From Paenibacillus macerans (GTDB lineage: Bacteria > Bacillota > Bacilli > Paenibacillales > Paenibacillaceae), in contig NZ_JAMBOE010000003.1 in NCBI RefSeq assembly GCF_023715465.1, positions 248,001-312,000 on the forward strand: a stretch of DNA of 64,000 nucleotides, given 5' to 3'. How positions within the stretch are numbered: position 1 is the first letter of the stretch; the number at the start of each line of letters is the position of its first letter. This document shows, piece by piece, positions 8,499 through 16,511 of the stretch. The notes below the pieces were generated by a model. It worked only from the letters and a program-made list of their open reading frames with translations. It had not been told where the DNA came from and did not search any database. The position numbers were made by a program, and so were the translations under genes.

Positions 8499-8575
8499 GT
8501 TGTTCTCCCATTAATAATATTTTCATAATAATGCAAGTATAACATCTTACCATTAATGAGGGAATAGGAGTGGCT

Positions 8576-8589
8576 ATTAAGCGCTTACA
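8576..8589 (-). promoter_or_regulatory. cre-like site upstream of the GntR gene
   Basis: The minus-strand TGTAAGCGCTTAAT matches the cre consensus at 12 of 14 positions and contains the palindrome TAAGCGCTTA. It lies between the MFS stop codon and the GntR start. Confidence 0.4.
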
Positions 8590-8600
8590 ATCAAAGACCT

Positions 8601-9911
8601 CTACAATTTAAATCTCTCTATTCTGCCTACGATGAGCAAATAACATAAAATGGCCGCCAGAGCATGGATGCCTACATAGACAAGCGCTAAATTAAAGGAA
8701 CCCGTTCCTTGAATAATGTATCCGATTACAATCGGCGTGATAATACCGGCAATATTTCCAAACGTATTTAGCAAACCTCCGCTGATGCCAAGCGCCTCTT
8801 TGGGCGCAACATCAGAAACCACACACCAGCCAAGCGCGCCAAAACCTTTGCCAAAAAACGCTAAAGACATCAGAAAAATAACCAGGCCTTCCGAGTTCAC
8901 ATAATTACAGCCGATGATCGTCATGGACATCAACATCCCCGCTATGATAGGAACTTTTCTGGCTACGGTTAAAGAACAGCCTTTTTTAAGCAAGTAATCC
9001 GAAAAGATTCCGCTTAATATACTCGCCGCAAAACCGCAAAGCGCCGGTAAGGAAGCTACAAAACCCGCTTTCAGAATGGACATGCCGCGATCTTTTACCA
9101 AGTAAATCGGAAACCAGGTCAGGAAAAAATAAGTCATCACATTAATGCAATATTGCCCGATAAAGATCCCCATCATCATCCGGTTTTTTAGCAGTTGTTT
9201 AATATAAGGCCATTTTGATTCTTTGTTCTCCAAGGTCGCTTTGGTATCCAAATCAACCATGGCTCCCCCTTGCTCGATATATTCCAGCTCCGCCTTGTTG
9301 ATGCGCGGATGATCTTTTGGACTATAGATCGACTTCAGCCAAACCATACTCAACACAATTCCAAGTACACCCATGAGCAAGAAGTTGCTTTCCCATCCAT
9401 AGGTTTGTGTAACATATGCCATAAGAGGGGAAAAGATCACGGTTGCTCCATACTGGGCTGAAGAAAAGATCGAAGCTGCTGTTCCCCGTTCTTTCGTGGG
9501 AAACCAGGAAGCCGTGATCCGGCTATTGGCAGGATAGGCCGGCGCCTCCGCCAACCCTGTTAAAAATCTTAAAACAAAAAGAGTCACTATGAGTGCAGCG
9601 CCTACAAGAAAGCCAACGAATCCTTGAAAAAGAGTAAACAGCGACCAAAAGAAAATACTAAGGAAATAGATTTTTTTGGATCCAAAACGATCAAGCAGCC
9701 ATCCGCCCGGAATTTGGGCACCGACATAGGCCCATGAAAAAGCTGAAAATATATAACCTAAAGCAACTGCATTGATACCGAGCGCATTTTGCATCGATGG
9801 AGCACTGATGGAAATGGCTGCCCGGTCAGCGTAATTTAGAGATGAAACGATAAATAACATGAGTATGATCGTCCAGCGAATATGGCTTCTTTTGACTTGA
9901 AGTTTGTTCAT
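8601..9911 (-). CDS. MFS transporter, anion:cation symporter (sugar-acid) type
   Basis: A 436-residue, 12-helix major-facilitator protein. The opening after helix 1 (SLNYADRAAISISAPSMQ), the YVGAQIPGGWLLDRFGSKK loop and the FLTGLAEAPAYPANSR stretch are typical of the ACS family (hexuronate, galactonate and glucarate importers). It starts 17 bp after the upstream sulfatase with a GGAGG site, so the two are co-transcribed. It would import the sulfated or desulfated acidic compound handled by that sulfatase. The exact substrate is unknown. Confidence 0.87.
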   Translation of the reverse strand: MNKLQVKRSHIRWTIILMLFIVSSLNYADRAAISISAPSMQNALGINAVALGYIFSAFSWAYVGAQIPGGWLLDRFGSKKIYFLSIFFWSLFTLFQGFVGFLVGAALIVTLFVLRFLTGLAEAPAYPANSRITASWFPTKERGTAASIFSSAQYGATVIFSPLMAYVTQTYGWESNFLLMGVLGIVLSMVWLKSIYSPKDHPRINKAELEYIEQGGAMVDLDTKATLENKESKWPYIKQLLKNRMMMGIFIGQYCINVMTYFFLTWFPIYLVKDRGMSILKAGFVASLPALCGFAASILSGIFSDYLLKKGCSLTVARKVPIIAGMLMSMTIIGCNYVNSEGLVIFLMSLAFFGKGFGALGWCVVSDVAPKEALGISGGLLNTFGNIAGIITPIVIGYIIQGTGSFNLALVYVGIHALAAILCYLLIVGRIERFKL

Positions 9912-9928
9912 TTTAAACCTCCCGCTTA

Positions 9929-11416
9929 TTATCGAATTCCACGCTGCAACAGTAAATCGCGGTTGCTTAAAATACCGCAGTTGTCTTGAACGGGTTTATA
10001 TGCAAATGATTTGGCTGGTTTTCCTATAAGTTTCCCGTCTTCCAACCACTCAACATCATTGCCATATAAATGGGATATTAGAATATCCGTAAGTTCTGCT
10101 TTTACGTTCTTATACCCATCGTTGCCGGATAGATCGACCATTTCTTGGGGGTCATGGACCAAATCAAATAACTGAAATTGATTCCCCACAGCGTAGTAAA
10201 TGAGTTTAAATTGTTCGGTACGGATCATCCTCGTAGCCCGGTCATCTTCCCATAGTTCTCCGTAGACGTAATCTCGCTTATTCTTGTTATTCATCAGAGA
10301 GATTCCTTCCACCGTTTGCGGTATTGGGAGATCGCACATATCAAGCAATGTAGGCATTATATCTTTCAGCTCCACCAAACGGTCATCGGTTACATTAAAT
10401 CCCCAGTCTCCACGATCTACAGCAGGCACGATGATTAAAGGAACCTTAGTTGCATCTTCATAAAAGAGATTTTTTCCCCATAAGTTGTGATTGCCCAGCA
10501 TCTCTCCATGATCGGATGTAATGACAATAATCGTGTTGTCGAGAATTTTCTCATCTCTAAGTGTCCCTATGATCGACCTGATCGAATAATCGATATGCGT
10601 ACAGGAGGCATAGAACCCCTTTCTGGCTTTGCGCAGTAAATTGTCCGTTTTAATGTCGTATAGGCTGCTGTAATATTTCACGGGATACGGGGCGGCTTCC
10701 GAATCCTTTGCCCAATCGCCGATATAGGGGCGCTCAACATCCACATCATTGTACATATCCATAAAAACTTGGGGAGGAACAACCGGCGGATGCGGTGCCG
10801 TGAACCCACAGTACCAAAAAGCGGGTTTCGTCGGGTCCCTGCGGATAATTTGCTCGCACATTTGCCTGGATGTCCAACTCGTCTGGTGCAGCTCCTCCGG
10901 CAAGTGCCATGGTCTCGTTATATAATTATTGTTGGACATGCCATGGGCAAAATCCAAGCCTGCGTATCCCTCTCTGTTGATAAACCTGGTGTAATCATCC
11001 TCCCTCATCTCATGGGGAAAGTTAACCTTTCTCCCTTCTTCATTTAAAATGACATCATCGAATCCGATCCGCGCTCTTTGCGGATACACATGCAATTTTC
11101 CGACGGCATACGTTTGATAGCCGTTGTTTTTAAAAACTTCGGGAAGCGTAGGAACCTCCGGCATTTTTAGAAATTCATTAAACGTTCTATCCCCATGTGT
11201 TCTTGAACTTGTTCCCGTCATGATCTCCCGCCGGGCCGGAATGCAAACCGGTGTCGGACTGTATGCGTTACCAAAAATCACCCCAACTTTAGCCAGCTCA
11301 TCAAGTGTAGGCGAAAAAAAGTCATCCCTGCCTTGACTGCCCAATAAACTTCCCGGCCACTGATCCACCGTGATCAATAGAACATTTTTCTGTTTATTTT
11401 TGCTGTTTTCTCTCAC
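9929..11416 (-). CDS. Cys-type sulfatase, co-transcribed with an MFS importer
   Basis: A 495-residue S1-type sulfatase. The maturation motif is Cys58-I-P-A-Arg in TPVCIPARREIMTG. The first metal-binding segment is LLITVDQWPG and the second is ITSDHGEMLGNHNLWGK. There is no signal peptide, so it is cytoplasmic. The start is GTG at 11416 behind a strong GGAGGAGG site. It heads a sulfatase-MFS-(GntR) unit that is divergent from the RpiR regulator. It differs enough from the other three sulfatases here to suggest a different substrate. Confidence 0.9.
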   Translation of the reverse strand: MRENSKNKQKNVLLITVDQWPGSLLGSQGRDDFFSPTLDELAKVGVIFGNAYSPTPVCIPARREIMTGTSSRTHGDRTFNEFLKMPEVPTLPEVFKNNGYQTYAVGKLHVYPQRARIGFDDVILNEEGRKVNFPHEMREDDYTRFINREGYAGLDFAHGMSNNNYITRPWHLPEELHQTSWTSRQMCEQIIRRDPTKPAFWYCGFTAPHPPVVPPQVFMDMYNDVDVERPYIGDWAKDSEAAPYPVKYYSSLYDIKTDNLLRKARKGFYASCTHIDYSIRSIIGTLRDEKILDNTIIVITSDHGEMLGNHNLWGKNLFYEDATKVPLIIVPAVDRGDWGFNVTDDRLVELKDIMPTLLDMCDLPIPQTVEGISLMNNKNKRDYVYGELWEDDRATRMIRTEQFKLIYYAVGNQFQLFDLVHDPQEMVDLSGNDGYKNVKAELTDILISHLYGNDVEWLEDGKLIGKPAKSFAYKPVQDNCGILSNRDLLLQRGIR

Positions 11417-11501
11417 TTTATTTCCTCCTCCAAAATCTAACCCCTAAATTTCAAGCCAATAGATATGACATTTGCCGTAAACAATCACCTCCACCTCATA
11501 T

Positions 11502-11533
11502 TTGTATGATCAATTTATATATTGGTATGACAA
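11502..11533. promoter_or_regulatory. Paired 12-mer operator candidates, FCD-GntR style
   Basis: TTGTATGATCAA (11502-11513) and TTGGTATGACAA (11522-11533) are two related semi-palindromes 20 bp apart, upstream of the sulfatase-MFS operon and within the divergent region shared with the RpiR gene. The form resembles FadR-subfamily operators, and the GntR regulator of the unit is the likely binder. A weaker GTATAACA motif precedes the GntR gene itself. Confidence 0.4.
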
Positions 11534-11650
11534 ATTAAATTATAAATGATCTTTGCGGATGCTTCAATCCTTTTATTCTGTTTTGTTTTCACGGAAACCT
11601 ACTGTTAAAATGGATAATATACCATCCTAATAGAAATGAGGCTTTTTGTG

Positions 11651-12454
11651 ATGTCGTCCAGTGTCATTGACATACTGCAGCTTGAATATCAACGATTTTC
11701 AGCCAAGGAAAAAGAGATTGCTGATTACGTGATACGCAATCGTCAATCCATTAACAATATCAATATTAAGGATTTGGCCTCGTATACAAATACTTCAACG
11801 TCAACAATTACCCGTTTTTGCAAGAAAGTGGGCTGCGACACTTTTGTCGATTTCAAAATTCTGCTGAACCGGGAAGCCCAAAAGCCTCGTAATGATACGG
11901 ATATTTTTATCAAAACGCAAAATCTGTACAATGACATCGTAAATGCGACAGCCGAAATGCTGGATACCGGAAGAATTGAAGAAGTGGTTGAGCTGATTAA
12001 GAAATCCCGCAGAATCTATGTTTACGGGCTGGGCAGTTCCGGCCTCTCCGCCCTGGAATTTAAATACAGACTAAGCCGGATGAATCTCGTAGCCGATGCT
12101 GTAACGGATTCACATATGATGACGATGAGCGCCTCCCTTCTCGGGAAAAATGATGTTGTGATTGGATTGTCCAACTCGGGACGTACGACAGAGGTAAGTC
12201 ATGCTTTGAGTCAGGCCAAAAAAAGAGGCGCCAAAGTCATCGGAATCACCAACTTTGACCATACCCCCCTCTCCGAAGTTTCGGATATTTGTCTATTCAC
12301 GCCGGATATTGGACGATCCGGAGACGTGAATTTCATCAACAGCCAGCTCGCCATCATTTATATTTTGGACGTGATGTCGCTTCTCTTGCTTGAAGACGAA
12401 AATTTAATGAAAGCACGGCAGCAAACACTGCAGGCGTTGTATTCAGCGGAATAA
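11651..12454 (+). CDS. RpiR-family transcriptional regulator (HTH plus SIS)
   Basis: A 267-residue regulator. The N-terminal helix-turn-helix includes FSAKEKEIADYVIRN and the recognition stretch TNTSTSTITRFCKKVGC. The C-terminal SIS sugar-phosphate-binding domain spans about residues 115-240 (IYVYGLGSSGLSALEFKYRL and GLSNSGRTTEVSHAL). The ATG at 11651 is preferred to one at 11636 because GAGG lies 8 nt before it. It converges on the nanE-PTS operon. By analogy with RpiR proteins that sense ManNAc-6-P or MurNAc-6-P, it is the likely regulator of that operon. Confidence 0.88.
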   Translation: MSSSVIDILQLEYQRFSAKEKEIADYVIRNRQSINNINIKDLASYTNTSTSTITRFCKKVGCDTFVDFKILLNREAQKPRNDTDIFIKTQNLYNDIVNATAEMLDTGRIEEVVELIKKSRRIYVYGLGSSGLSALEFKYRLSRMNLVADAVTDSHMMTMSASLLGKNDVVIGLSNSGRTTEVSHALSQAKKRGAKVIGITNFDHTPLSEVSDICLFTPDIGRSGDVNFINSQLAIIYILDVMSLLLLEDENLMKARQQTLQALYSAE

Positions 12455-12457
12455 AAA

Positions 12458-12503
12458 CGAGCGAGCATTGGTAGAAATCCGGCCACCGATACTCGCTCTT
12501 TTA
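12458..12503. terminator. Bidirectional terminator between the RpiR gene and nanE
   Basis: GAGCGAGCAT pairs with ATACTCGCTC across a ~20-nt loop, flanked by AAAA on one side and TTTT on the other. It sits between the two convergent stop codons. Confidence 0.7.
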
Positions 12504-12511
12504 CAAAAATA

Positions 12512-13222
12512 TTATTTTGACCGGTGCTGTAATTTTGCAATCTCCGATACAAAGCGTTCCGTAATCTGCTGCGGACGGGTGATGGCTCCGCCAACGACAA
12601 CACAATATACTCCTGCTTTCAGGCAGCTTGCCGCCATCTCCGGCGTCATGATGTTTCCTTCCGCCACAACCGGAGTCTTCACATGGGACACAATATCTTT
12701 TAATATGGCAAAATCATGATCGTACAGTTTACTTTCGGCTGTCTCCTCTGTATAACCGACTAAAGTAGTAGATATCAAATCAAAACCAAGTTGTTCGGCA
12801 TTCACCGCTTCAGCGGTTGCCGAGATATCTGCCATCAACAGCAGCCGAGGATATTTACGGCGGATCTCGCTGACAAACTCCTTTAATGTCTTACCGTCCG
12901 GTCTTGGCCGAAGCGTTGCATCCAAGGCTACGATCTCCGCCTGAGCTTCGGCTAATTCGTCTATTTCACGCATCGTCGGTGTGATGAATACCGGATTGGT
13001 TCCATAGTTTCTTTTTACAATTCCGATGACGGGCAGATCAACCTGCTCTTTAATTTCTTGGATATCTATTGCCGTGTTGGCCCGAATCCCAATGGCCCCG
13101 CCTGCTTTGGCCGCTACCGCCATTCTGCCCATAATATACGGACTGTGAAGGGGTTCATGCTCCAATGCCTGACACGATACAATGAGACCGCCTTTTAATC
13201 CCAGTCTTTCCAAAGCGTTCAT
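12512..13222 (-). CDS. nanE: N-acetylmannosamine-6-phosphate 2-epimerase
   Basis: A 236-residue TIM-barrel enzyme that converts ManNAc-6-P to GlcNAc-6-P. Family stretches include GLIVSCQALEHEPLHSP near the N terminus, IGIVKRNY with the catalytic Lys, IVALDATLRPRP, and VVAEGNIMTPEMA followed by VVVGGAITRP. The start is set at 13222 because GGAG lies 8 nt upstream. The ATG at 13228, which overlaps the PTS stop codon as TAATG, would leave only 2 nt of spacing. Co-transcription with a PTS permease implies that ManNAc or a related amino sugar enters as its 6-phosphate. Confidence 0.93.
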   Translation of the reverse strand: MNALERLGLKGGLIVSCQALEHEPLHSPYIMGRMAVAAKAGGAIGIRANTAIDIQEIKEQVDLPVIGIVKRNYGTNPVFITPTMREIDELAEAQAEIVALDATLRPRPDGKTLKEFVSEIRRKYPRLLLMADISATAEAVNAEQLGFDLISTTLVGYTEETAESKLYDHDFAILKDIVSHVKTPVVAEGNIMTPEMAASCLKAGVYCVVVGGAITRPQQITERFVSEIAKLQHRSK

Positions 13223-13227
13223 TACCA

Positions 13228-14796
13228 TTACTCCGTTTCCAAATATTCTTCAATTTCATTTTTGATTACCGTGACCTGAGGTCCGTAAATCACCTGCACT
13301 CCGTTCCCGACAAATACAACACCTTTAGCTCCTGTAGCTTTAAATGCCTCCTTTTGCACCTTATCCTTATCGATGACCGAAACCCGCAGCCGCGTAGCGC
13401 AGCAATCCAGGTCCGTAATATTTTCCGTACCGCCAAGCGCCTTCAATATGGCAGCCGATCTGGATTCTCCTGGCGCCGTTGAAGTACCGCCGTTACCTGG
13501 AGCTGCTGCCTCCGGATCAGCCCCTGCTTTATCTTCACGCCCTAACGTTTTCAAATTCAGTTTAACGATCAAAATCCGGAACGTGAAATAATACAGGAGG
13601 AACCATATTACACCGATGATCGGCACCAGGATCCAGTTGGTTTTCCCATTGCCCTGCAGAATTCCGAACAGGATAAAGTCAATCAATCCGCCGGAGAACG
13701 TCTGGCCGATGGTAATTTCGAAAATGTGCGCCAGCATAAAAGCAAACCCGTCAAATGCGGCATGAATCACGTACAGGATTGGGGCTACAAACAAGAAAGA
13801 GAATTCCAAAGGCTCTGTAATCCCTGTTAAAAATGAAGTGAGCGCGGCAGACAGCATCAATCCGCCAACCACTTTTTTACGTTCAGGTTTAGCCGTATGG
13901 TAAATGGCCAGTGCTGCACCCAATAAACCGAACATCATCGTGATAAAACGGCCTGACATGAATCTGGATGTCCCGATAAAGTATTTCCCGGTAGCGGGAT
14001 CGCCCAATTGCGCAAAAAAGATATTCTGCGTTCCTTCGTATACTTTGCCCGCTACTTCCATGGTTCCTCCCAAACCGGTTTGCCAAAATGGAAGGTAGAA
14101 AATATGATGCAACCCCAGAGGCCCAAGCATGCGCAAGAAAAATCCGTAAAACAGCGTCCCGATATAACCGGTTTTGTCGACCAGACTGCCGAGGCTAGCT
14201 ATTCCGGTTTGGATTGTCGGCCAGACCAAAAATAAGGCAATGCCGATGAAGATGGCCGCAAAGGACGAAATGATCGGAATAAACCGGGAACCGCCGAAAA
14301 AGCCAAGAAACTGGGGAAGCTCTATTTTATTGTACCGGTTATGCAGCCACGCCGTGACCAAGCCGACAACGATTCCTCCCAGAACCCCTGTCTGTAAGGT
14401 TTGAATGCCCAGCACCATACCCTGGCCCGCTCCTGCCAGGTTGTCCGCGGCAAGCTTTCCGGTATTGATCAACATCGCATGGATCGAGGCATTCATAACC
14501 AGGTAAGACAGACCCGCTGCCAGACCCGCTGTTCCTTTATCCGCTCTTGCCATCCCCACGGCAACGCCGATGGCGAAGATCAAGGCGAGATTATCGAACA
14601 CAATGCTTCCGGCACTGCTCATCACGGTAAAAATCTGCTGCAGCCAGGTGATTTGCAGAAGCGGATACGAGCTAATCGTATTTGGATTCGATAATGCGCC
14701 GCCGATCCCTAACAAAAGACCAGCGGCTGGCAGTACCGCAATGGGAAGCATGAAGGACTTGCCGAATTTTTGCGCCTTCTCAAAGTATCGTTTCAT
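13228..14796 (-). CDS. PTS EIICB component, glucose/N-acetylglucosamine family
   Basis: A 522-residue PTS permease. The IIC domain has about ten membrane segments and begins FGKSFMLPIAVLPAAGLLLG; the typical GITEPLEFSFLFVAP motif is present. The IIB domain at the C terminus contains the phospho-accepting Cys in DCCATRLRVSV (about residue 465). There is no IIA domain, so a separate IIA must supply phosphate. The start at 14796 has AAGGGTGG upstream, and the preceding in-frame sequence lies inside the promoter. With nanE it forms an amino-sugar uptake operon. ManNAc or GlcNAc specificity is inferred from nanE. Confidence 0.9.
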   Translation of the reverse strand: MKRYFEKAQKFGKSFMLPIAVLPAAGLLLGIGGALSNPNTISSYPLLQITWLQQIFTVMSSAGSIVFDNLALIFAIGVAVGMARADKGTAGLAAGLSYLVMNASIHAMLINTGKLAADNLAGAGQGMVLGIQTLQTGVLGGIVVGLVTAWLHNRYNKIELPQFLGFFGGSRFIPIISSFAAIFIGIALFLVWPTIQTGIASLGSLVDKTGYIGTLFYGFFLRMLGPLGLHHIFYLPFWQTGLGGTMEVAGKVYEGTQNIFFAQLGDPATGKYFIGTSRFMSGRFITMMFGLLGAALAIYHTAKPERKKVVGGLMLSAALTSFLTGITEPLEFSFLFVAPILYVIHAAFDGFAFMLAHIFEITIGQTFSGGLIDFILFGILQGNGKTNWILVPIIGVIWFLLYYFTFRILIVKLNLKTLGREDKAGADPEAAAPGNGGTSTAPGESRSAAILKALGGTENITDLDCCATRLRVSVIDKDKVQKEAFKATGAKGVVFVGNGVQVIYGPQVTVIKNEIEEYLETE

Positions 14797-14825
14797 GAGG
14801 GACCACCCTTCTAAATTTATTTTCA

Positions 14826-14859
14826 TTTTCATAATAAATATGAAAACTATTTTCGTCAA
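14826..14859 (-). promoter_or_regulatory. PTS-nanE promoter with palindrome over the -10 box
   Basis: On the minus strand, TTGACG (14859-14854) and TATTAT (14836-14831) are separated by exactly 17 bp. A perfect palindrome TTTTCATA-N5-TATGAAAA covers 14826-14846 and includes the -10 box, making it a good candidate operator for the RpiR regulator encoded beyond nanE. Confidence 0.65.
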
Positions 14860-14866
14860 GAAAAAT

Positions 14867-14880
14867 ATAAATCGCTTTCA
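14867..14880 (-). promoter_or_regulatory. cre-like site upstream of the PTS promoter
   Basis: The minus-strand TGAAAGCGATTTAT matches the cre consensus at 12 of 14 positions. It lies just upstream of the -35 box. Confidence 0.35.
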
Positions 14881-14921
14881 GGGCGTGTGAGATATTACCT
14901 TACTTGAATCTTGTAATCCCG

Positions 14922-14970
14922 AAAAAACAAAAAGCTCCTAAATCGCCGCGGGGAGCGAATTTAAGAGCTA
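14922..14970 (-). terminator. Terminator of the sugar-ABC/sulfatase operon
   Basis: On the minus strand AGCTCTTAAATTCGC pairs with GCGATTTAGGAGCT, followed by TTTTTGTTTTTT. It lies about 50 bp past the last sulfatase stop codon. Confidence 0.8.
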
Positions 14971-15016
14971 AGGAATTCCGTGAAGACATTAACGCTATGA
15001 AAAAGGGCTCTCTATC

Positions 15017-16483
15017 CTAACTCTGCTGAAATTCCTGCGGATGCCGCTTTTTCAGTTCGGGTATGGCGTCGGCGCGGCCCGTTTGTTCCAAATGCTTGAC
15101 ATAATACGGAAGGTGGCCTTTCGCATGATAAGGGCCGCCTTCTTGAATGACGGTCCATAACGGATCGACGTCATAGGTCATCGATGCCATCATCTTGTCA
15201 TGCCAATCGTTTAGCCGATAAACGGCCTGCATGCAGACTTCCGGATGCTCAGCTGCCACGTCCTGCTGCTCGAACGGATCCGACTTCAGGTTATACAGCA
15301 TTTCTTTCGGGAACAAATGGTAACCGTCGTGATAGGTCCTCATATACAGCCAATCTCCGAAGCGCACGCTGCGTTGGCAGACATGAACACATTGGGACAA
15401 AACCAGATAATCTCTTCCACAGTCCGTTCCTGCGGTTAAAGCGGGCGCATAACTTCGGCCGTCCCAGGTCGGGGAAGGCTCCTTGTCAAGAAGTTCGGCG
15501 ATCGTCGGCAAGAAGTCCAGGTGATAGTGCAGTCCTTCGTCGACGTTCGTCCGGGTCACGCCCGGCCAGCGAATGATCATCGGGATTCGGCATGTGCCTT
15601 GATCCGCCGTGGCATGTTCGCCGTAAATGCCGAGTTGTCCTTGATTTTCGCCGTGATCCGCGGAGATGATGATGACCAGTTCCTCCATCACGCCCTTACG
15701 GCCAAGCGCGTCGATAAGCTGGCCGATGTGTGAATCGACGTAGCGGATTCCGCAGTCATAGCCATCGATCATTTGCCGCAAGCCTTCCATGTCAAGAAAT
15801 TCGCCGGGTTGGCGCGGCCATTTGGGGTTCGTCCGATTGTCGAACATATTGATTTCCCGCGGGCTATGCGGCCCGACTTTCCTCAGGTGCCGTTCCAGCA
15901 TCTCCTCCGTCATCCACTCGGGTAGCGGTTCGCCGGCGAACGGGTTCCCGAATTCCTCCGGCGCCCGGTAAGGGGTATGAGGGTCCCAATAATTGACGTA
16001 CAAAAACCAATTGTCGTCCTGCGAATTGCGGTCGATCCAATCCAGCACGCTTGGTGTCACTTCCTCCGCCGATTCCATGCCGCTTTGGCCCGAATTGTGG
16101 ATTTCCGAGAAACCCGCATAGAAGGTCCACTGCGAATGTCTTTCTCCGAAAGGGCTGAACAGCACGGTCTTCATGCCCGCCGACCGCAGGAATCCCGGGA
16201 GACTTTCGGTCGTCAGCAAATCGCGGAATTGCCGGGGCTCCCCTTCCCTCCGAAAGTCCGCCGCCGTTCCCCCATGGCCCACGAGTCCCGAATGGATGCC
16301 GAAACGGCCGGACATAAACGCGGCGCGCGAAGGTGCGCACGGAGCGTCGGACGTGTAATAATTGGTGAACCGGACGCCTTGTTTCGCGATGCGGTCGATA
16401 TTCGGGGACGTATTTCTGTGGTACCCGTAGCAACCCAAATGATCGGGCGACGTTGAATCGAGATCCAAAAACAAGATGCGCAT
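15017..16483 (-). CDS. Cys-type sulfatase, last gene of the sugar-ABC operon
   Basis: A 488-residue S1-type sulfatase. The maturation motif is Cys49-A-P-S-Arg in SDAPCAPSRAAFMSGR. Metal-binding segments are DLDSTSPDH and ISADHGENQGQLGIYGEH. There is no signal peptide. It is paralogous to the sulfatase at 5823-7283 (same N-terminal pattern and similar length) and may act on a related sulfate group after a different importer. It starts 28 bp after the preceding sulfatase gene with AAGGAG upstream, and is followed by the operon terminator. Confidence 0.9.
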   Translation of the reverse strand: MRILFLDLDSTSPDHLGCYGYHRNTSPNIDRIAKQGVRFTNYYTSDAPCAPSRAAFMSGRFGIHSGLVGHGGTAADFRREGEPRQFRDLLTTESLPGFLRSAGMKTVLFSPFGERHSQWTFYAGFSEIHNSGQSGMESAEEVTPSVLDWIDRNSQDDNWFLYVNYWDPHTPYRAPEEFGNPFAGEPLPEWMTEEMLERHLRKVGPHSPREINMFDNRTNPKWPRQPGEFLDMEGLRQMIDGYDCGIRYVDSHIGQLIDALGRKGVMEELVIIISADHGENQGQLGIYGEHATADQGTCRIPMIIRWPGVTRTNVDEGLHYHLDFLPTIAELLDKEPSPTWDGRSYAPALTAGTDCGRDYLVLSQCVHVCQRSVRFGDWLYMRTYHDGYHLFPKEMLYNLKSDPFEQQDVAAEHPEVCMQAVYRLNDWHDKMMASMTYDVDPLWTVIQEGGPYHAKGHLPYYVKHLEQTGRADAIPELKKRHPQEFQQS

Positions 16484-16511
16484 CTTTTAACTCGCTCCTT
16501 CATCCATCGAT

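Noticed and set aside
14797-14859. An N-terminal extension of the PTS permease
   Set aside because: It lies between the -35 box and the ribosome-binding site and encodes no conserved residues.
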